Assembly (NCBI RefSeq): GCF_009674495.1
Contig: NZ_WKJN01000010.1
Span: 124,001-188,000 of the forward strand
Length of the DNA stretch: 64,000 nucleotides
Direction: 5' to 3'
From: Duganella alba
GTDB taxonomy: Bacteria > Pseudomonadota > Gammaproteobacteria > Burkholderiales > Burkholderiaceae_D
The position numbers were made by a program, and so were the translations under genes. How positions within the stretch are numbered: position 1 is the first letter of the stretch; each line of letters opens with the position of its first letter. Of the stretch, positions 18,701 to 26,829 are shown one piece after another. Under the pieces are notes generated by a model. It ran no database searches and had not been told where the DNA came from. It saw only the letters and a list, made by a program, of their open reading frames with translations.

Positions 18701-19450
18701 ATGAAACTCGCAAACAAAATCGCACTGGTTACCGGCGGCACCACTGGCATCGGCTTCGCCACCGCCCAACGCTTCGCCGCGGAAGGCGCCACCGTCATCA
18801 TCACCGGCCGCCGCGAAGCGGAACTGCAAGCCGCCGCCGAAGCGATCGGCCACGGCGCCACCGGCCTGCGCATCGACTCGACCAGCATGGCGGACCTGGA
18901 CCGCCTGTACGCCACCATCGAGCAGCGTCACGGCCGCCTGGACGTCCTGTTCGCCAACGCCGGCGGCGGCACCATGCTGCCGCTGGGCGCCATCACCGAA
19001 GAGCACTATCACGACACTTTCGACCGCAACGTCAAAGCCCTGCTGTTCACGGTGCAGAAAGCCATCCCGCTGCTGTCGAAAGGCGCTTCCGTGATCCTGA
19101 CCGGCTCCACCGCCGCCACCATGGGCACGCCGGCCTTCAGCGTCTACGCCGCCTCCAAAGCCGCCGTGCGCTCCTTCGCCCGCAACTGGATCCTCGACCT
19201 GAAAGACCGCGGCGTGCGCGTCAACACCATCGTTCCCGGTCCGGTCCGCACGCCCGGCCTGGTGGACCTGGCCGGCCCGGACGCCGCCCAGCAGCAAGGC
19301 CTGCTGGATTACCTGGCAACCCAGGTGCCGATGGGCCGCGTCGGCGAAGCGAGCGAAATCGCCAGCGCCGTCACCTTCCTGGCATCGGACGACGCCAGCT
19401 TCGTCAACGGCGCCGAGCTGTTTGTCGACGGCGGCCAGGCGCAGGTGTAA
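18701..19450 (+). CDS. SDR family oxidoreductase
   Basis: A 249-residue classical SDR with TGGTTGIG near residues 11-18, NAGGG near 88, the catalytic Tyr/Lys in YAASK, and the tail [16 protein letters not shown]. It is an NADPH-type enzyme by its TGRR segment after the second strand. The ATG at 18701 follows AAGGAAA and was preferred over an upstream frame extension of 16 codons. It is followed after 3 bp by a pirin gene; this SDR-pirin pairing behind a LysR regulator suggests a redox or quinone stress function, which is inference. Confidence 0.87.
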   Translation: MKLANKIALVTGGTTGIGFATAQRFAAEGATVIITGRREAELQAAAEAIGHGATGLRIDSTSMADLDRLYATIEQRHGRLDVLFANAGGGTMLPLGAITEEHYHDTFDRNVKALLFTVQKAIPLLSKGASVILTGSTAATMGTPAFSVYAASKAAVRSFARNWILDLKDRGVRVNTIVPGPVRTPGLVDLAGPDAAQQQGLLDYLATQVPMGRVGEASEIASAVTFLASDDASFVNGAELFVDGGQAQV

Positions 19451-19453
19451 GCC

Positions 19454-20164
19454 ATGATCGCGCTCCGTCCCTACGCAACGCTGGCCGGCCGCGACGCCGG
19501 CTGGCTCAAGGCCCGGCTGCACTTCCGCTTCGCCGGCATGGGCAAGCTGGAATATGGTCCGGTCGGTCCGCTGCACGTGTGGAACGACGACGAATTCGCG
19601 CCGGATTCGGGCTTCCCGATGCACGCGCACCGCGACGTCGAAATCATCACCTACGTGCGGCGCGGCGCCATCACCCATGCGGACAGCCTGGATAACCAGA
19701 GCCGCGTGGTAGCCGGCGACGTGCAGGTGATGAGCGCCGGCGACGGTATCGTCCACTCGGAACACAACAATGAAGCCGAGCCGACCTTGCTGTACCAGAT
19801 CTGGCTCAAGCCAAGGGAAACCGGCGGCACGCCGTCATGGCAAACACGGCGCTTTCCGCAGGCCGACCGCAGCGGCAAGCTGACCGTGCTGGCCAGCGGG
19901 TACGCCGACGACCAGCAACACGGCGCGCTGCCGCTGAAGGCCGACGCCCGCCTGCTGGTGGCCAAGCTGCGCGCCGGCGACCGCGTCACGCACACCATGA
20001 ACGGCGATGCCTATCTGGTGGCGGTGGATGGCCGGCTGCAGCTCAACGAGATGGAACTGGCGGCGCGCGACGGCGCTGCGGTCACCGGCGAAACACAGGT
20101 GGTGCTGCATGCGCTGGAAGACACCGAAGTGGTGATGATCGAGGCGCCGCGAAAAACGGCGTAA
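19454..20164 (+). CDS. Pirin family protein
   Basis: A 236-residue bicupin. The first cupin shows FPMHAHRDVEIITYVRRGAITH and SAGDGIVHSEHN, supplying the three histidines and glutamate of the pirin metal site. The C-terminal cupin is shorter and lacks a full ligand set, as usual. Bacterial relatives such as YhhW act as quercetin 2,3-dioxygenases in vitro; the physiological role here is unknown. It is the second gene of the SDR operon. Confidence 0.88.
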   Translation: MIALRPYATLAGRDAGWLKARLHFRFAGMGKLEYGPVGPLHVWNDDEFAPDSGFPMHAHRDVEIITYVRRGAITHADSLDNQSRVVAGDVQVMSAGDGIVHSEHNNEAEPTLLYQIWLKPRETGGTPSWQTRRFPQADRSGKLTVLASGYADDQQHGALPLKADARLLVAKLRAGDRVTHTMNGDAYLVAVDGRLQLNEMELAARDGAAVTGETQVVLHALEDTEVVMIEAPRKTA

Positions 20165-20176
20165 AATAGCGGCCCT

Positions 20177-20452
20177 ATGCAAAATACGACCGCCCTGGAG
20201 TGCCGGCCGAACTGCGGCGCCTGCTGCACGGCCCCCTCCATCACCAGCCCCATCCCCGGTATGCCGAACGGCAAACCGGCGGGTGTGCGCTGCGTGCAGC
20301 TGGCGGACGACAACCGCTGCCTGATCTTCGGCCTCCCGGAACGGCCGGCCTTCTGCGGCGGCTTGCAACCGGCCACAGACATGTGCGGCGACTCGCGCGA
20401 ACATGCGATCCAGTGGCTGGGCGAGCTGGAGCGCGCCACGGCGCCACACTGA
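20177..20452 (+). CDS. YkgJ family cysteine cluster protein
   Basis: A 91-residue protein with the cysteine-cluster signature [12 protein letters not shown] at the N-terminus, then CVQL, CLIF, FCGG and MCGD, giving the CxxxCxxCC plus spaced cysteines expected for a zinc or iron-sulfur site. The function of the family is unknown. It lies 12 bp after pirin and probably belongs to the same transcript. Confidence 0.85.
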   Translation: MQNTTALECRPNCGACCTAPSITSPIPGMPNGKPAGVRCVQLADDNRCLIFGLPERPAFCGGLQPATDMCGDSREHAIQWLGELERATAPH

Positions 20453-20458
20453 AACGAC

Positions 20459-20581
20459 TCAGCGCATCATCACCAGCTGCGCCAGCATTTTCATCAATTC
20501 CGCCGAAAATTTGGGCGTCAGCGGCTCCTGCGGCGGCATCTTGCAGGCGGTCTTGGATACGGGTATGGCGGGTTGGGACAT
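20459..20581 (-). CDS. Small 40-residue protein, unknown
   Basis: A short frame with a near-perfect ribosome site (GGAGG six bases before the ATG at 20579-20581) encodes a 40-residue basic, methionine-rich peptide ending in KMLAQLVMMR. It has one cysteine (TACKMPPQ) and no membrane segment. It lies convergent to YkgJ and divergent from a LysR gene. No family is recognised; the strong ribosome site is the main support. Confidence 0.5.
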   Translation of the reverse strand: MSQPAIPVSKTACKMPPQEPLTPKFSAELMKMLAQLVMMR

Positions 20582-20704
20582 GGCAACCTCCTGTAAGAAA
20601 TACTTGTGCATGGAGTTTTAGCGGTTTATAGGGTATATTTTCCATCGCACTCAAAGTGTTATCAAACGAGTTATTTTCGTCTCCTGCATAAGAAAATCTT
20701 AGCC

Positions 20705-21601
20705 ATGAACAAACCGCTGCGCTCGCTGTCCGGCCTGCTCGATTTCGATTGCGCGGCGCGTTGGGGCAGTTTCAAGCTGGCCGCCCAGGAACTGCACAAG
20801 ACGCCGGCGGCGATCAGCCTGCAGGTCAAGCAGCTGGAGGAGGCGCTCGGCTTCGATCTGTTCTCGCGCCACCCGCGCCACATCTCGCTCACCGAAAAAG
20901 GCCAGGAATTCTCGGCCACCGTGCGCCGCATGCTGGGCGACCTGAACACCAAGGTCGCGGCGCTGCAAGGCGGCGACGAGGAAAAAATCCTGCGGCTGTC
21001 GACCACGCATTCGCTGGCGATCAAATGGCTGGTGCCGCGCATCGCCCGGTTCACCAAGCTGCATCCGGAACTGGACATCCGCATCGATTCCAGCGACACC
21101 ATCGCCAACATGGAGGACGGCAGCACCGACATCGCGCTGCGTACCTATGACGTGGTCCGCACCGATCCCGACCTGCTGTTCCACGACCGCCTGGTCGCGG
21201 TCTACAGCCCGTCGCTGGTGCTGCCCGGTGAAACCGAGATCACGCTGGCCGACCTGGAACGCTATCCGCTGCTGCACGAATTCACCACCGACACCTGGAT
21301 CGCGCTGCTGCGGCAGAACAATGCACTGAAGGGGAATTACAATTTTTCTCGCAGCTTCACCAATTTCGCGGTGATGGTGCAGTCGGCGCTGGCGGGCCAA
21401 GGCATCGCCTTGGTGTCGCACGCGATTGCCAGCGACGATCTGCGCAGCGGCGCGCTGAAGATGGTAGATTGCGAAAGCGCGCCATATGAGCGCGGCTACC
21501 GCGTCATCGTCGCCCGCGACAAGCGCGGCATGAGCAAGATCACCCACTTCCGCGCCTGGCTGCAAGAAGAAGTAGCCGAGATGCAGAAAGGCCTCCAATG
21601 A
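20705..21601 (+). CDS. LysR family transcriptional regulator (GcvA-like)
   Basis: A 298-residue LTTR of the GcvA/AmpR-like branch. LRSLSGLLDFDCAARWGSFK and AAISLQVKQLEEALGFDLF form the DNA-binding domain, and HSLAIKWLVPRIARFTKLHPELDIRI opens the effector domain. The ATG at 20705 was chosen because the upstream 33 codons look non-coding. Its stop overlaps the start of the downstream binding-protein gene (ATGA), so both are one unit. Confidence 0.88.
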   Translation: MNKPLRSLSGLLDFDCAARWGSFKLAAQELHKTPAAISLQVKQLEEALGFDLFSRHPRHISLTEKGQEFSATVRRMLGDLNTKVAALQGGDEEKILRLSTTHSLAIKWLVPRIARFTKLHPELDIRIDSSDTIANMEDGSTDIALRTYDVVRTDPDLLFHDRLVAVYSPSLVLPGETEITLADLERYPLLHEFTTDTWIALLRQNNALKGNYNFSRSFTNFAVMVQSALAGQGIALVSHAIASDDLRSGALKMVDCESAPYERGYRVIVARDKRGMSKITHFRAWLQEEVAEMQKGLQ

Positions 21602-22305
21602 AATCCATGCCAATGATGTTGGTCATGCTGCTGGCCGCGGCGCCCACGCACGCGGCTGAAAAGCCGCCGCTGCGCTACGTCGAAAAAATCGACGCCATGC
21701 TCGGCCCCGATCAGCAGAAGCCCAGTCCCTTCCAGCAAAAGATGGGCGCCGCGCTGGCGCGCCAGCTGGGCCGCCAGGTGCAGTTCGTGTCGCTGCCGCG
21801 CACGCGCATCATGGCGGCGCTGGAAAGCGGTGATGGCGATGTGTTGTGCAGTTACCTGCCCGAGTGGACGCCCGGTGACGTCGATTGGACGCGCGCCTTC
21901 ATCCCCGTGGTGGAAGTGCTGCTGACGCTACCGCACGTGAAAGCGCCGGAGTCGATGGAAGAATTGCGCGGCAAGCGCATCGGCACGGTGCTGGGTTTCC
22001 GTTATCCGACAATGGAGAAGGCGCTGGGCAAGGACTTCATCCGCGACGACGCGCCAACCAGCACGCTGTCGCTGAAAAAATGGACGGCCGGCCGCTTCGA
22101 CTACCTGCTCACGCCGCGCAACGTCATCACCCAGCACCTCAACGACGGCATGCTGCCGCCGGGGTATCACAGCCTGACGATCTCCGAGGTGAAGACCAAG
22201 TGCGCCGTCTCCCGCAAGAGCAAGATCACCGTCGAGGAAGTCGACGCGGCGATCAATGCGCTGGAGAAGAACGGCGAACTGCCCGGCATCCTCAAGCTGC
22301 GCTAG
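21598..22305 (+). CDS. Family 3 periplasmic substrate-binding protein, orphan
   Basis: A 235-residue exported protein with a signal peptide ending at THA around residue 19, followed by a bacterial family 3 solute-binding fold (PSPFQQKMGAALARQLGRQVQF, ELRGKRIGTVLGF). Such domains bind amino acids or similar small ligands in the periplasm. No ABC permease or ATPase is adjacent; the gene is coupled to a LysR regulator instead. It could be a sensor or scavenging protein. The stop overlaps the convergent GH3 gene by 4 bp. Confidence 0.75.
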   Translation: MKSMPMMLVMLLAAAPTHAAEKPPLRYVEKIDAMLGPDQQKPSPFQQKMGAALARQLGRQVQFVSLPRTRIMAALESGDGDVLCSYLPEWTPGDVDWTRAFIPVVEVLLTLPHVKAPESMEELRGKRIGTVLGFRYPTMEKALGKDFIRDDAPTSTLSLKKWTAGRFDYLLTPRNVITQHLNDGMLPPGYHSLTISEVKTKCAVSRKSKITVEEVDAAINALEKNGELPGILKLR

Positions 22306-24521
22306 CGCAGCGTCAGCGTGCTTTCCAGGCGGATGTCGTCGGACGCGCTGCCGACCATCAGCTTGAACTCGCCCGCTTCCGCGCCCCACTTCAATTGGCT
22401 ATTGAAGAAGGACAGCGTGTCGCGGTCGATGGTAAAGCTGATGCGGCGTGTTTCGCCCGGCTTCAGATGCACCTTCTGGAAGCCCTTCAGCTCCTTCAGC
22501 GGCCGCACCACGGACGACACCATGTCGCGCAGATAAAGCTGCACAATCTCCGTGCCCTCCACTTTGCCGCTGTTGGTCAGGTCAAACGACAGCGTCACCT
22601 TCTGCGTGCCCGACATGGCCGGACTGCTCAACCTCAGGCCGGTGTAATTGAAATCGGTATAGCTCAAGCCGTGGCCGAATGCATAGCGCGGCGTGTTGAC
22701 GGAATCGATGTAGGCCGATTTGTAGACCACGTTCTTTTCATCCGTAACCGGACGCCCGGTGCTGTACTGCGCGTAGGACAGCGGAATCTGCCCCACACTG
22801 CGCGGGAAGGTGATCGGCAACTTGCCGGACGGGTTGTAGTCGCCGAACAGCACGTTGGCGACGGCATTGCCGCCTTCACTGCCGGGGAACCATGCATACA
22901 CAATGGCGTCCGCCTGTTCGGCAATGGTGTTGAACACCAGCGGGCGACCGGCCAGCATCACCACCACGATCGGCTTGCCGGTGGCCTTCAGCGCCTTGAA
23001 CAGCGCTTCCTGCTGGCCTGGCAGCGAGATGTCGGTGCGCGACTTGGCTTCGCCGCTCATGTCCCAGGTTTCGCCAACGGCCAGCACGATGACATCCGAT
23101 TGCGACGCGGTGGCGACAGCGGCCTCAAAGCCTTCGGCCGACGCGCAGCCGGGCGCGCAGGCCTGGGCGTAGCTGATCTCCGCCTTGCCGGCGTGGCCGC
23201 GCATGCCTTCGAGGATGCTGACCACCTTGGCGCGTTCGCCCTGCACCACCCAGCCACCTTCCAGGTCGCGCTGCGCGTCGGCCAGCGGGCCGATCACCGC
23301 GATGCGTTTGGCGTCACGCGACAGCGGCAGCAGCTTGCCTTCGTTCTTCAGCAGCACGATGGATTTCTGCGCCACGTCCAGCGTCGCGGCGCGGTGCGAG
23401 GCGTCGCCCAGCACCGCTTTCTCGCGCGCGGCGTCGGAGTAGCGGTAAGGATCGTCGAACAGGCCGAGTTCAAATTTCTTGGTCAGCACGCGGCGCACGG
23501 CATCGTCCAGCGTCGCCATCTTCACCTTGCCGGCTTTGACGGCGGCTTCCAGATGCTGGCTGTAGGCATAACCTTCCATGTCCATGTCGCTGCCAGCGTT
23601 GATGGCTTTCACGGCGGCGTCGGACAAGTCGGCCGCATACCCGTGCGGCACCATCTCGCGCACCGAGCCCCAGTCGCTGACCACAAAGCCCTTGTACTTC
23701 CAGGCGCCCTTCAGGATGTCACGCTGAAGCATGCTGTTGCCGGTGGCCGGCACGCCGTTCAGCGTGTTGAAGGAATTCATGAAGGTCGCGGCGCCGGCAT
23801 CGGCGGCGGCCTTGAACGGCGGCAGATACACTTCGTACAGCTGCTGCGTGCTCATGTCGACCGCGTTGTAGTCGCGGCCCGCAATCGCGGCGCCGTAGGC
23901 GGCGAAGTGCTTGGCGGTTGCCATCACAGAGTCCGTGGCGCCCAGCTTCCTGCCCTGGAAGCCGTGCACGCGCGCGGTGGCGATCTGCGAACCAAGGTAA
24001 GTATCCTCGCCGGCGCCTTCCATCACGCGGCCCCAGCGCGGATCGCGCGCCACGTCAACCATCGGCGCAAAGGTCCAGTGGATGCCGGCGGCAGCGGCTT
24101 CCCTGGCGGCGATGTGCGCGGACAGTTCGATCGCGTCCATATCCCACGAAGCGGCTTCGCCCAGCGGCACCGGGAACACGGTCTTGTAACCATGGATGAC
24201 GTCAAGGCTGAACAGCAGCGGGATCTTCAGGCGCGATTGCAGCGCCAGCGCCTGGATCTCGCGCGTGTCGGCGACGCCGATCACGTTCAGCATCGAGCCG
24301 ACTTTGCCGGCGCGGATATCGGCCAGCTTGGCCGCGTACTCGCTGCTGGTCGGGCCGGTGAACTGGCGGCCGGACAGCTGGTGCAGCTGGCCGACCTTTT
24401 CGGTCACGGTCATCTGCTTCATCAGGTCCGCGACCTTGCGGTCGATCTGCGCATCCTGCGCACTGGCGGTCAGCGCCAGCAGGGCCGCACTGACGGCGGC
24501 AGCAATGTGTGGTGTCTTCAT
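22302..24521 (-). CDS. bglX: Glycoside hydrolase family 3 beta-glucosidase, periplasmic
   Basis: A 739-residue BglX-type enzyme. A signal peptide (about 1-21) is followed by VADLMKQMTVTEKVGQLHQL, the GH3 N-terminal barrel with the nucleophile Asp283 in GFVVSDWGSV, the alpha/beta sandwich domain, and a C-terminal fibronectin III-like domain. It should remove beta-linked glucose or similar residues from oligosaccharides in the periplasm. Its ATG overlaps the stop of the GH2 gene, so it is the last cistron of the four-gene minus arm of the uronate locus. A 51-codon upstream extension of the frame lies inside the GH2 gene and was rejected. Confidence 0.9.
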   Translation of the reverse strand: MKTPHIAAAVSAALLALTASAQDAQIDRKVADLMKQMTVTEKVGQLHQLSGRQFTGPTSSEYAAKLADIRAGKVGSMLNVIGVADTREIQALALQSRLKIPLLFSLDVIHGYKTVFPVPLGEAASWDMDAIELSAHIAAREAAAAGIHWTFAPMVDVARDPRWGRVMEGAGEDTYLGSQIATARVHGFQGRKLGATDSVMATAKHFAAYGAAIAGRDYNAVDMSTQQLYEVYLPPFKAAADAGAATFMNSFNTLNGVPATGNSMLQRDILKGAWKYKGFVVSDWGSVREMVPHGYAADLSDAAVKAINAGSDMDMEGYAYSQHLEAAVKAGKVKMATLDDAVRRVLTKKFELGLFDDPYRYSDAAREKAVLGDASHRAATLDVAQKSIVLLKNEGKLLPLSRDAKRIAVIGPLADAQRDLEGGWVVQGERAKVVSILEGMRGHAGKAEISYAQACAPGCASAEGFEAAVATASQSDVIVLAVGETWDMSGEAKSRTDISLPGQQEALFKALKATGKPIVVVMLAGRPLVFNTIAEQADAIVYAWFPGSEGGNAVANVLFGDYNPSGKLPITFPRSVGQIPLSYAQYSTGRPVTDEKNVVYKSAYIDSVNTPRYAFGHGLSYTDFNYTGLRLSSPAMSGTQKVTLSFDLTNSGKVEGTEIVQLYLRDMVSSVVRPLKELKGFQKVHLKPGETRRISFTIDRDTLSFFNSQLKWGAEAGEFKLMVGSASDDIRLESTLTLR

Positions 24522-26419
24522 TTGTACTGTTGTTGTTTTTGTTCGTAGTAGGACTTCAGCGTGTAGAAGGCTTGCTTCTTCTTGCCGGTCTCCGAGATCA
24601 GGCCCTTGCGATTCCAGTAGTCCTGGTAGTAAGGATGCGGACGGCGCGGCGAACGGAAGTCCGCCAGCACCCACGGCGTCATGCCGCGCAGGCCGGGAAT
24701 CGCATCAAGCAGCTTGAAGGTGTTCTTGTACAGCTGGTCCTGATATTCCTCGCTCCACTTGGTGTCGCTGTCGGCGTGGTAGCCGCCCAGCGCATCGGCG
24801 CCGAACTCGGTCACGATCACCGGCTTGTTGTAATTGACCTTGAAGGAGAACTTCAGCATCTCCTTGTTGTTGGACCAGTACCAGCCGGCGTACTGGTTAA
24901 AGCTGGCCAGGTCGATCTTCTCGGCGAGCGGATCCTCCACCGTCACCACGTCACCGCTGCGATGCACTTCCAGCGCAGCGCCCACCAAACGGGTGCGGTC
25001 CAGCGAACGCACGGTGTCGGCCAGCTTGCCCATGAATTCCGTGCGCACCGGGCTGACCGGCGTCTCGTTGCCGATGGACCAGATGATGACGCTGGCGCGG
25101 TTCTTGTCTCGCACAACGAGGTCGGTCAGCTGCTGCTGCGCGTTGGCGTAGACTTCCGGCTTTTCCCACGAGATGGTCCAGTACACCGGCACCTCGGCCC
25201 ACACCAGGATGCCCATTTCGTCGGCCAGCTTGATCATCTCTTCACTGTGCGGATAGTGCGCCAGACGGACGTAGTTGCAGTCCATCTCCTTGGCCCATTG
25301 CAGCATCATGCGCATATCGCCTTCGCCGCGCAGGCGGCCGGGGATCAGCGGATTTTCGTCGTGCAGCGAGATACCGCGCAGGAATACGGATTTACCGTTC
25401 AGCAGAATATCGTGGCCACGCGTTTCGATGGTGCGCAGGCCGATGCGGTCATCCAGCTTGTCGGTGGCGCCGGCGATGGACACCGTATACAGCTTCGGAT
25501 CTTCCGGCGACCAGTAGCGCACCTTGTTCTTCGGCAGCGCGATGCTGACGGCGGCGCGGCCATTGGCGTCGGTGCGCACGCTGGTCTTGATGCCCAGTTC
25601 CGCAATCGAGATGCTCACGTCCTGCGCACGCTTGGCGCCGGCCAGCTGCACATAGCCTTCGATGCGGCCCATGTCGCCCTTGGCCAGCTGGATCTGGTAG
25701 TCCTCGATATAGGTGTCCGGCGTTTCGGCCAGCAGCACGTCGCGCGTGATGCCGCCGTAGTTCCACCAGTCGGTGTTCACGGTCGGGATATCGTCCTGGT
25801 GGCGCGTGTTGTCGGCCTTGACGACGACGGCGTTCTGGCCTTTCAGCAGCTTGCCCGTCACCTCGAACTGGAACGGCGTGAAACCGCCCTTGTGACTGCC
25901 GATCTTCTTGCCGTTCAGGTAGACGTGCGCCTCGTAATTGACGGCGCCGAAGTACAGGAAGTAGCGCTTGCCCGCCTTCGGCGCGGCGACGAACTTCTGG
26001 CGCATCCACAGCGTGCCTTCGTAGAATTCCAGCTTGGCGTTCTGCGAATTCCAGTCGCCCGGCACCGCCAGCGTCGGCGAGCTGTCGAAATCGTATTCGA
26101 CCGCGTCGTCCTTGTCCTTCGGCTTGCGGTCGTCATAGAAACCACCGGCGCCGCTCGGCGACTGATCGAACGGCTGGCGGCGATAGTTGTAGAAGCCGGT
26201 CTCGTAAGGATCGATGATGTAATTCCAGCGGCCGTCCAGCAGCACGTGCTGGCGGCCGTAGATGTTCTGCAGCGTGGGCGGCTGCCTGGCCAGTTCGGCG
26301 CGTGCGCCGGAGCCCTTGTTGGCCTGCGCCTGTCCAGGCGCCTGGTCGTCCTGCGCGCCGGCCGTAAAGCCGACGGCAAGACAGCTTGATAACAGCAGCA
26401 GCTTCCACACTTTATGCAT
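24518..26419 (-). CDS. Glycoside hydrolase family 2, probable beta-glucuronidase
   Basis: A 633-residue exported GH2. A signal peptide (about 1-22) is followed by a jelly-roll sugar-binding domain, an immunoglobulin-like domain and the TIM barrel. Catalytic acid Glu452 lies in SIGNETP and nucleophile Glu538 in VIVTEFGAD. Near the C-terminus YWNRKGL (Asn603, Lys605) matches the NxKG motif by which beta-glucuronidases grip the uronate carboxylate. With uronate dehydrogenase next door, release of glucuronic acid or galacturonic acid from glycans is the best prediction. AGGAG precedes the start. It is coupled to the GH3 gene downstream by an ATGA overlap. Confidence 0.87.
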   Translation of the reverse strand: MHKVWKLLLLSSCLAVGFTAGAQDDQAPGQAQANKGSGARAELARQPPTLQNIYGRQHVLLDGRWNYIIDPYETGFYNYRRQPFDQSPSGAGGFYDDRKPKDKDDAVEYDFDSSPTLAVPGDWNSQNAKLEFYEGTLWMRQKFVAAPKAGKRYFLYFGAVNYEAHVYLNGKKIGSHKGGFTPFQFEVTGKLLKGQNAVVVKADNTRHQDDIPTVNTDWWNYGGITRDVLLAETPDTYIEDYQIQLAKGDMGRIEGYVQLAGAKRAQDVSISIAELGIKTSVRTDANGRAAVSIALPKNKVRYWSPEDPKLYTVSIAGATDKLDDRIGLRTIETRGHDILLNGKSVFLRGISLHDENPLIPGRLRGEGDMRMMLQWAKEMDCNYVRLAHYPHSEEMIKLADEMGILVWAEVPVYWTISWEKPEVYANAQQQLTDLVVRDKNRASVIIWSIGNETPVSPVRTEFMGKLADTVRSLDRTRLVGAALEVHRSGDVVTVEDPLAEKIDLASFNQYAGWYWSNNKEMLKFSFKVNYNKPVIVTEFGADALGGYHADSDTKWSEEYQDQLYKNTFKLLDAIPGLRGMTPWVLADFRSPRRPHPYYQDYWNRKGLISETGKKKQAFYTLKSYYEQKQQQYK

Positions 26420-26439
26420 TCATGTCTCCTGAAGTTTTT

Positions 26440-26820
26440 TTAATTGGTGAACTTGCCTTCGTAGCCGGGCGGCGTGGCGTCGATGTGCAGCGTGAGCCTG
26501 AGCGGCAGCTTGTCCAGCACCGGCGCCAGGTAGTCGCGCGCCGACGCCAGCAAGGTGTCCCCGATCACCTGCACCAGCTCCGGACTGCGGCCCGGCGTGA
26601 TGCGCATATTGAGATAGACGAAAGCCCGTCCCTGCTCGCCGTCCGCCACCGCATACTGCGCGGCCGGATAGGCCAGCACGCGCGTGCCGTACAGTGGAAA
26701 CACCAGCGCGCCGGCCGCGTCTTTCAACGTGACCAGCGTGTGCGACAGCGTCTTGCACAATTCGCCGATGTCCGCATGCGCATCCAGATTGGCGGTGTAT
26801 TCGATTTTCAGATGCGGCAT
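26440..26820 (-). CDS. 5-carboxymethyl-2-hydroxymuconate isomerase-like tautomerase
   Basis: A 126-residue protein of the CHMI (HpcD) branch of the tautomerase superfamily. Pro2 directly after Met is the expected catalytic base. The protein opens MPHLKIEYTANL and contains RVLAYPAAQYAVADG and FVYLNMRITPGRS, as in CHMI. The known family member works in homoprotocatechuate degradation, but no other gene of that pathway is here. Its place inside a uronate/glycan operon, 9 bp after the candidate lyase and 20 bp before the GH2 gene, suggests tautomerisation of an unsaturated or keto uronate; that is inference. Confidence 0.82.
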   Translation of the reverse strand: MPHLKIEYTANLDAHADIGELCKTLSHTLVTLKDAAGALVFPLYGTRVLAYPAAQYAVADGEQGRAFVYLNMRITPGRSPELVQVIGDTLLASARDYLAPVLDKLPLRLTLHIDATPPGYEGKFTN

Positions 26821-26829
26821 ACCACTCCC

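Noticed and set aside
21885..24548. An 887-codon plus-strand open frame
   Set aside because: It is antisense to the GH3 gene and overlaps the binding-protein gene in another frame. The product is a Gln/His/Arg/Val-rich shadow with no domain.
26440..26820. Homoprotocatechuate degradation cluster
   Set aside because: The CHMI-like gene is the only pathway relative here; its neighbours are all carbohydrate genes.
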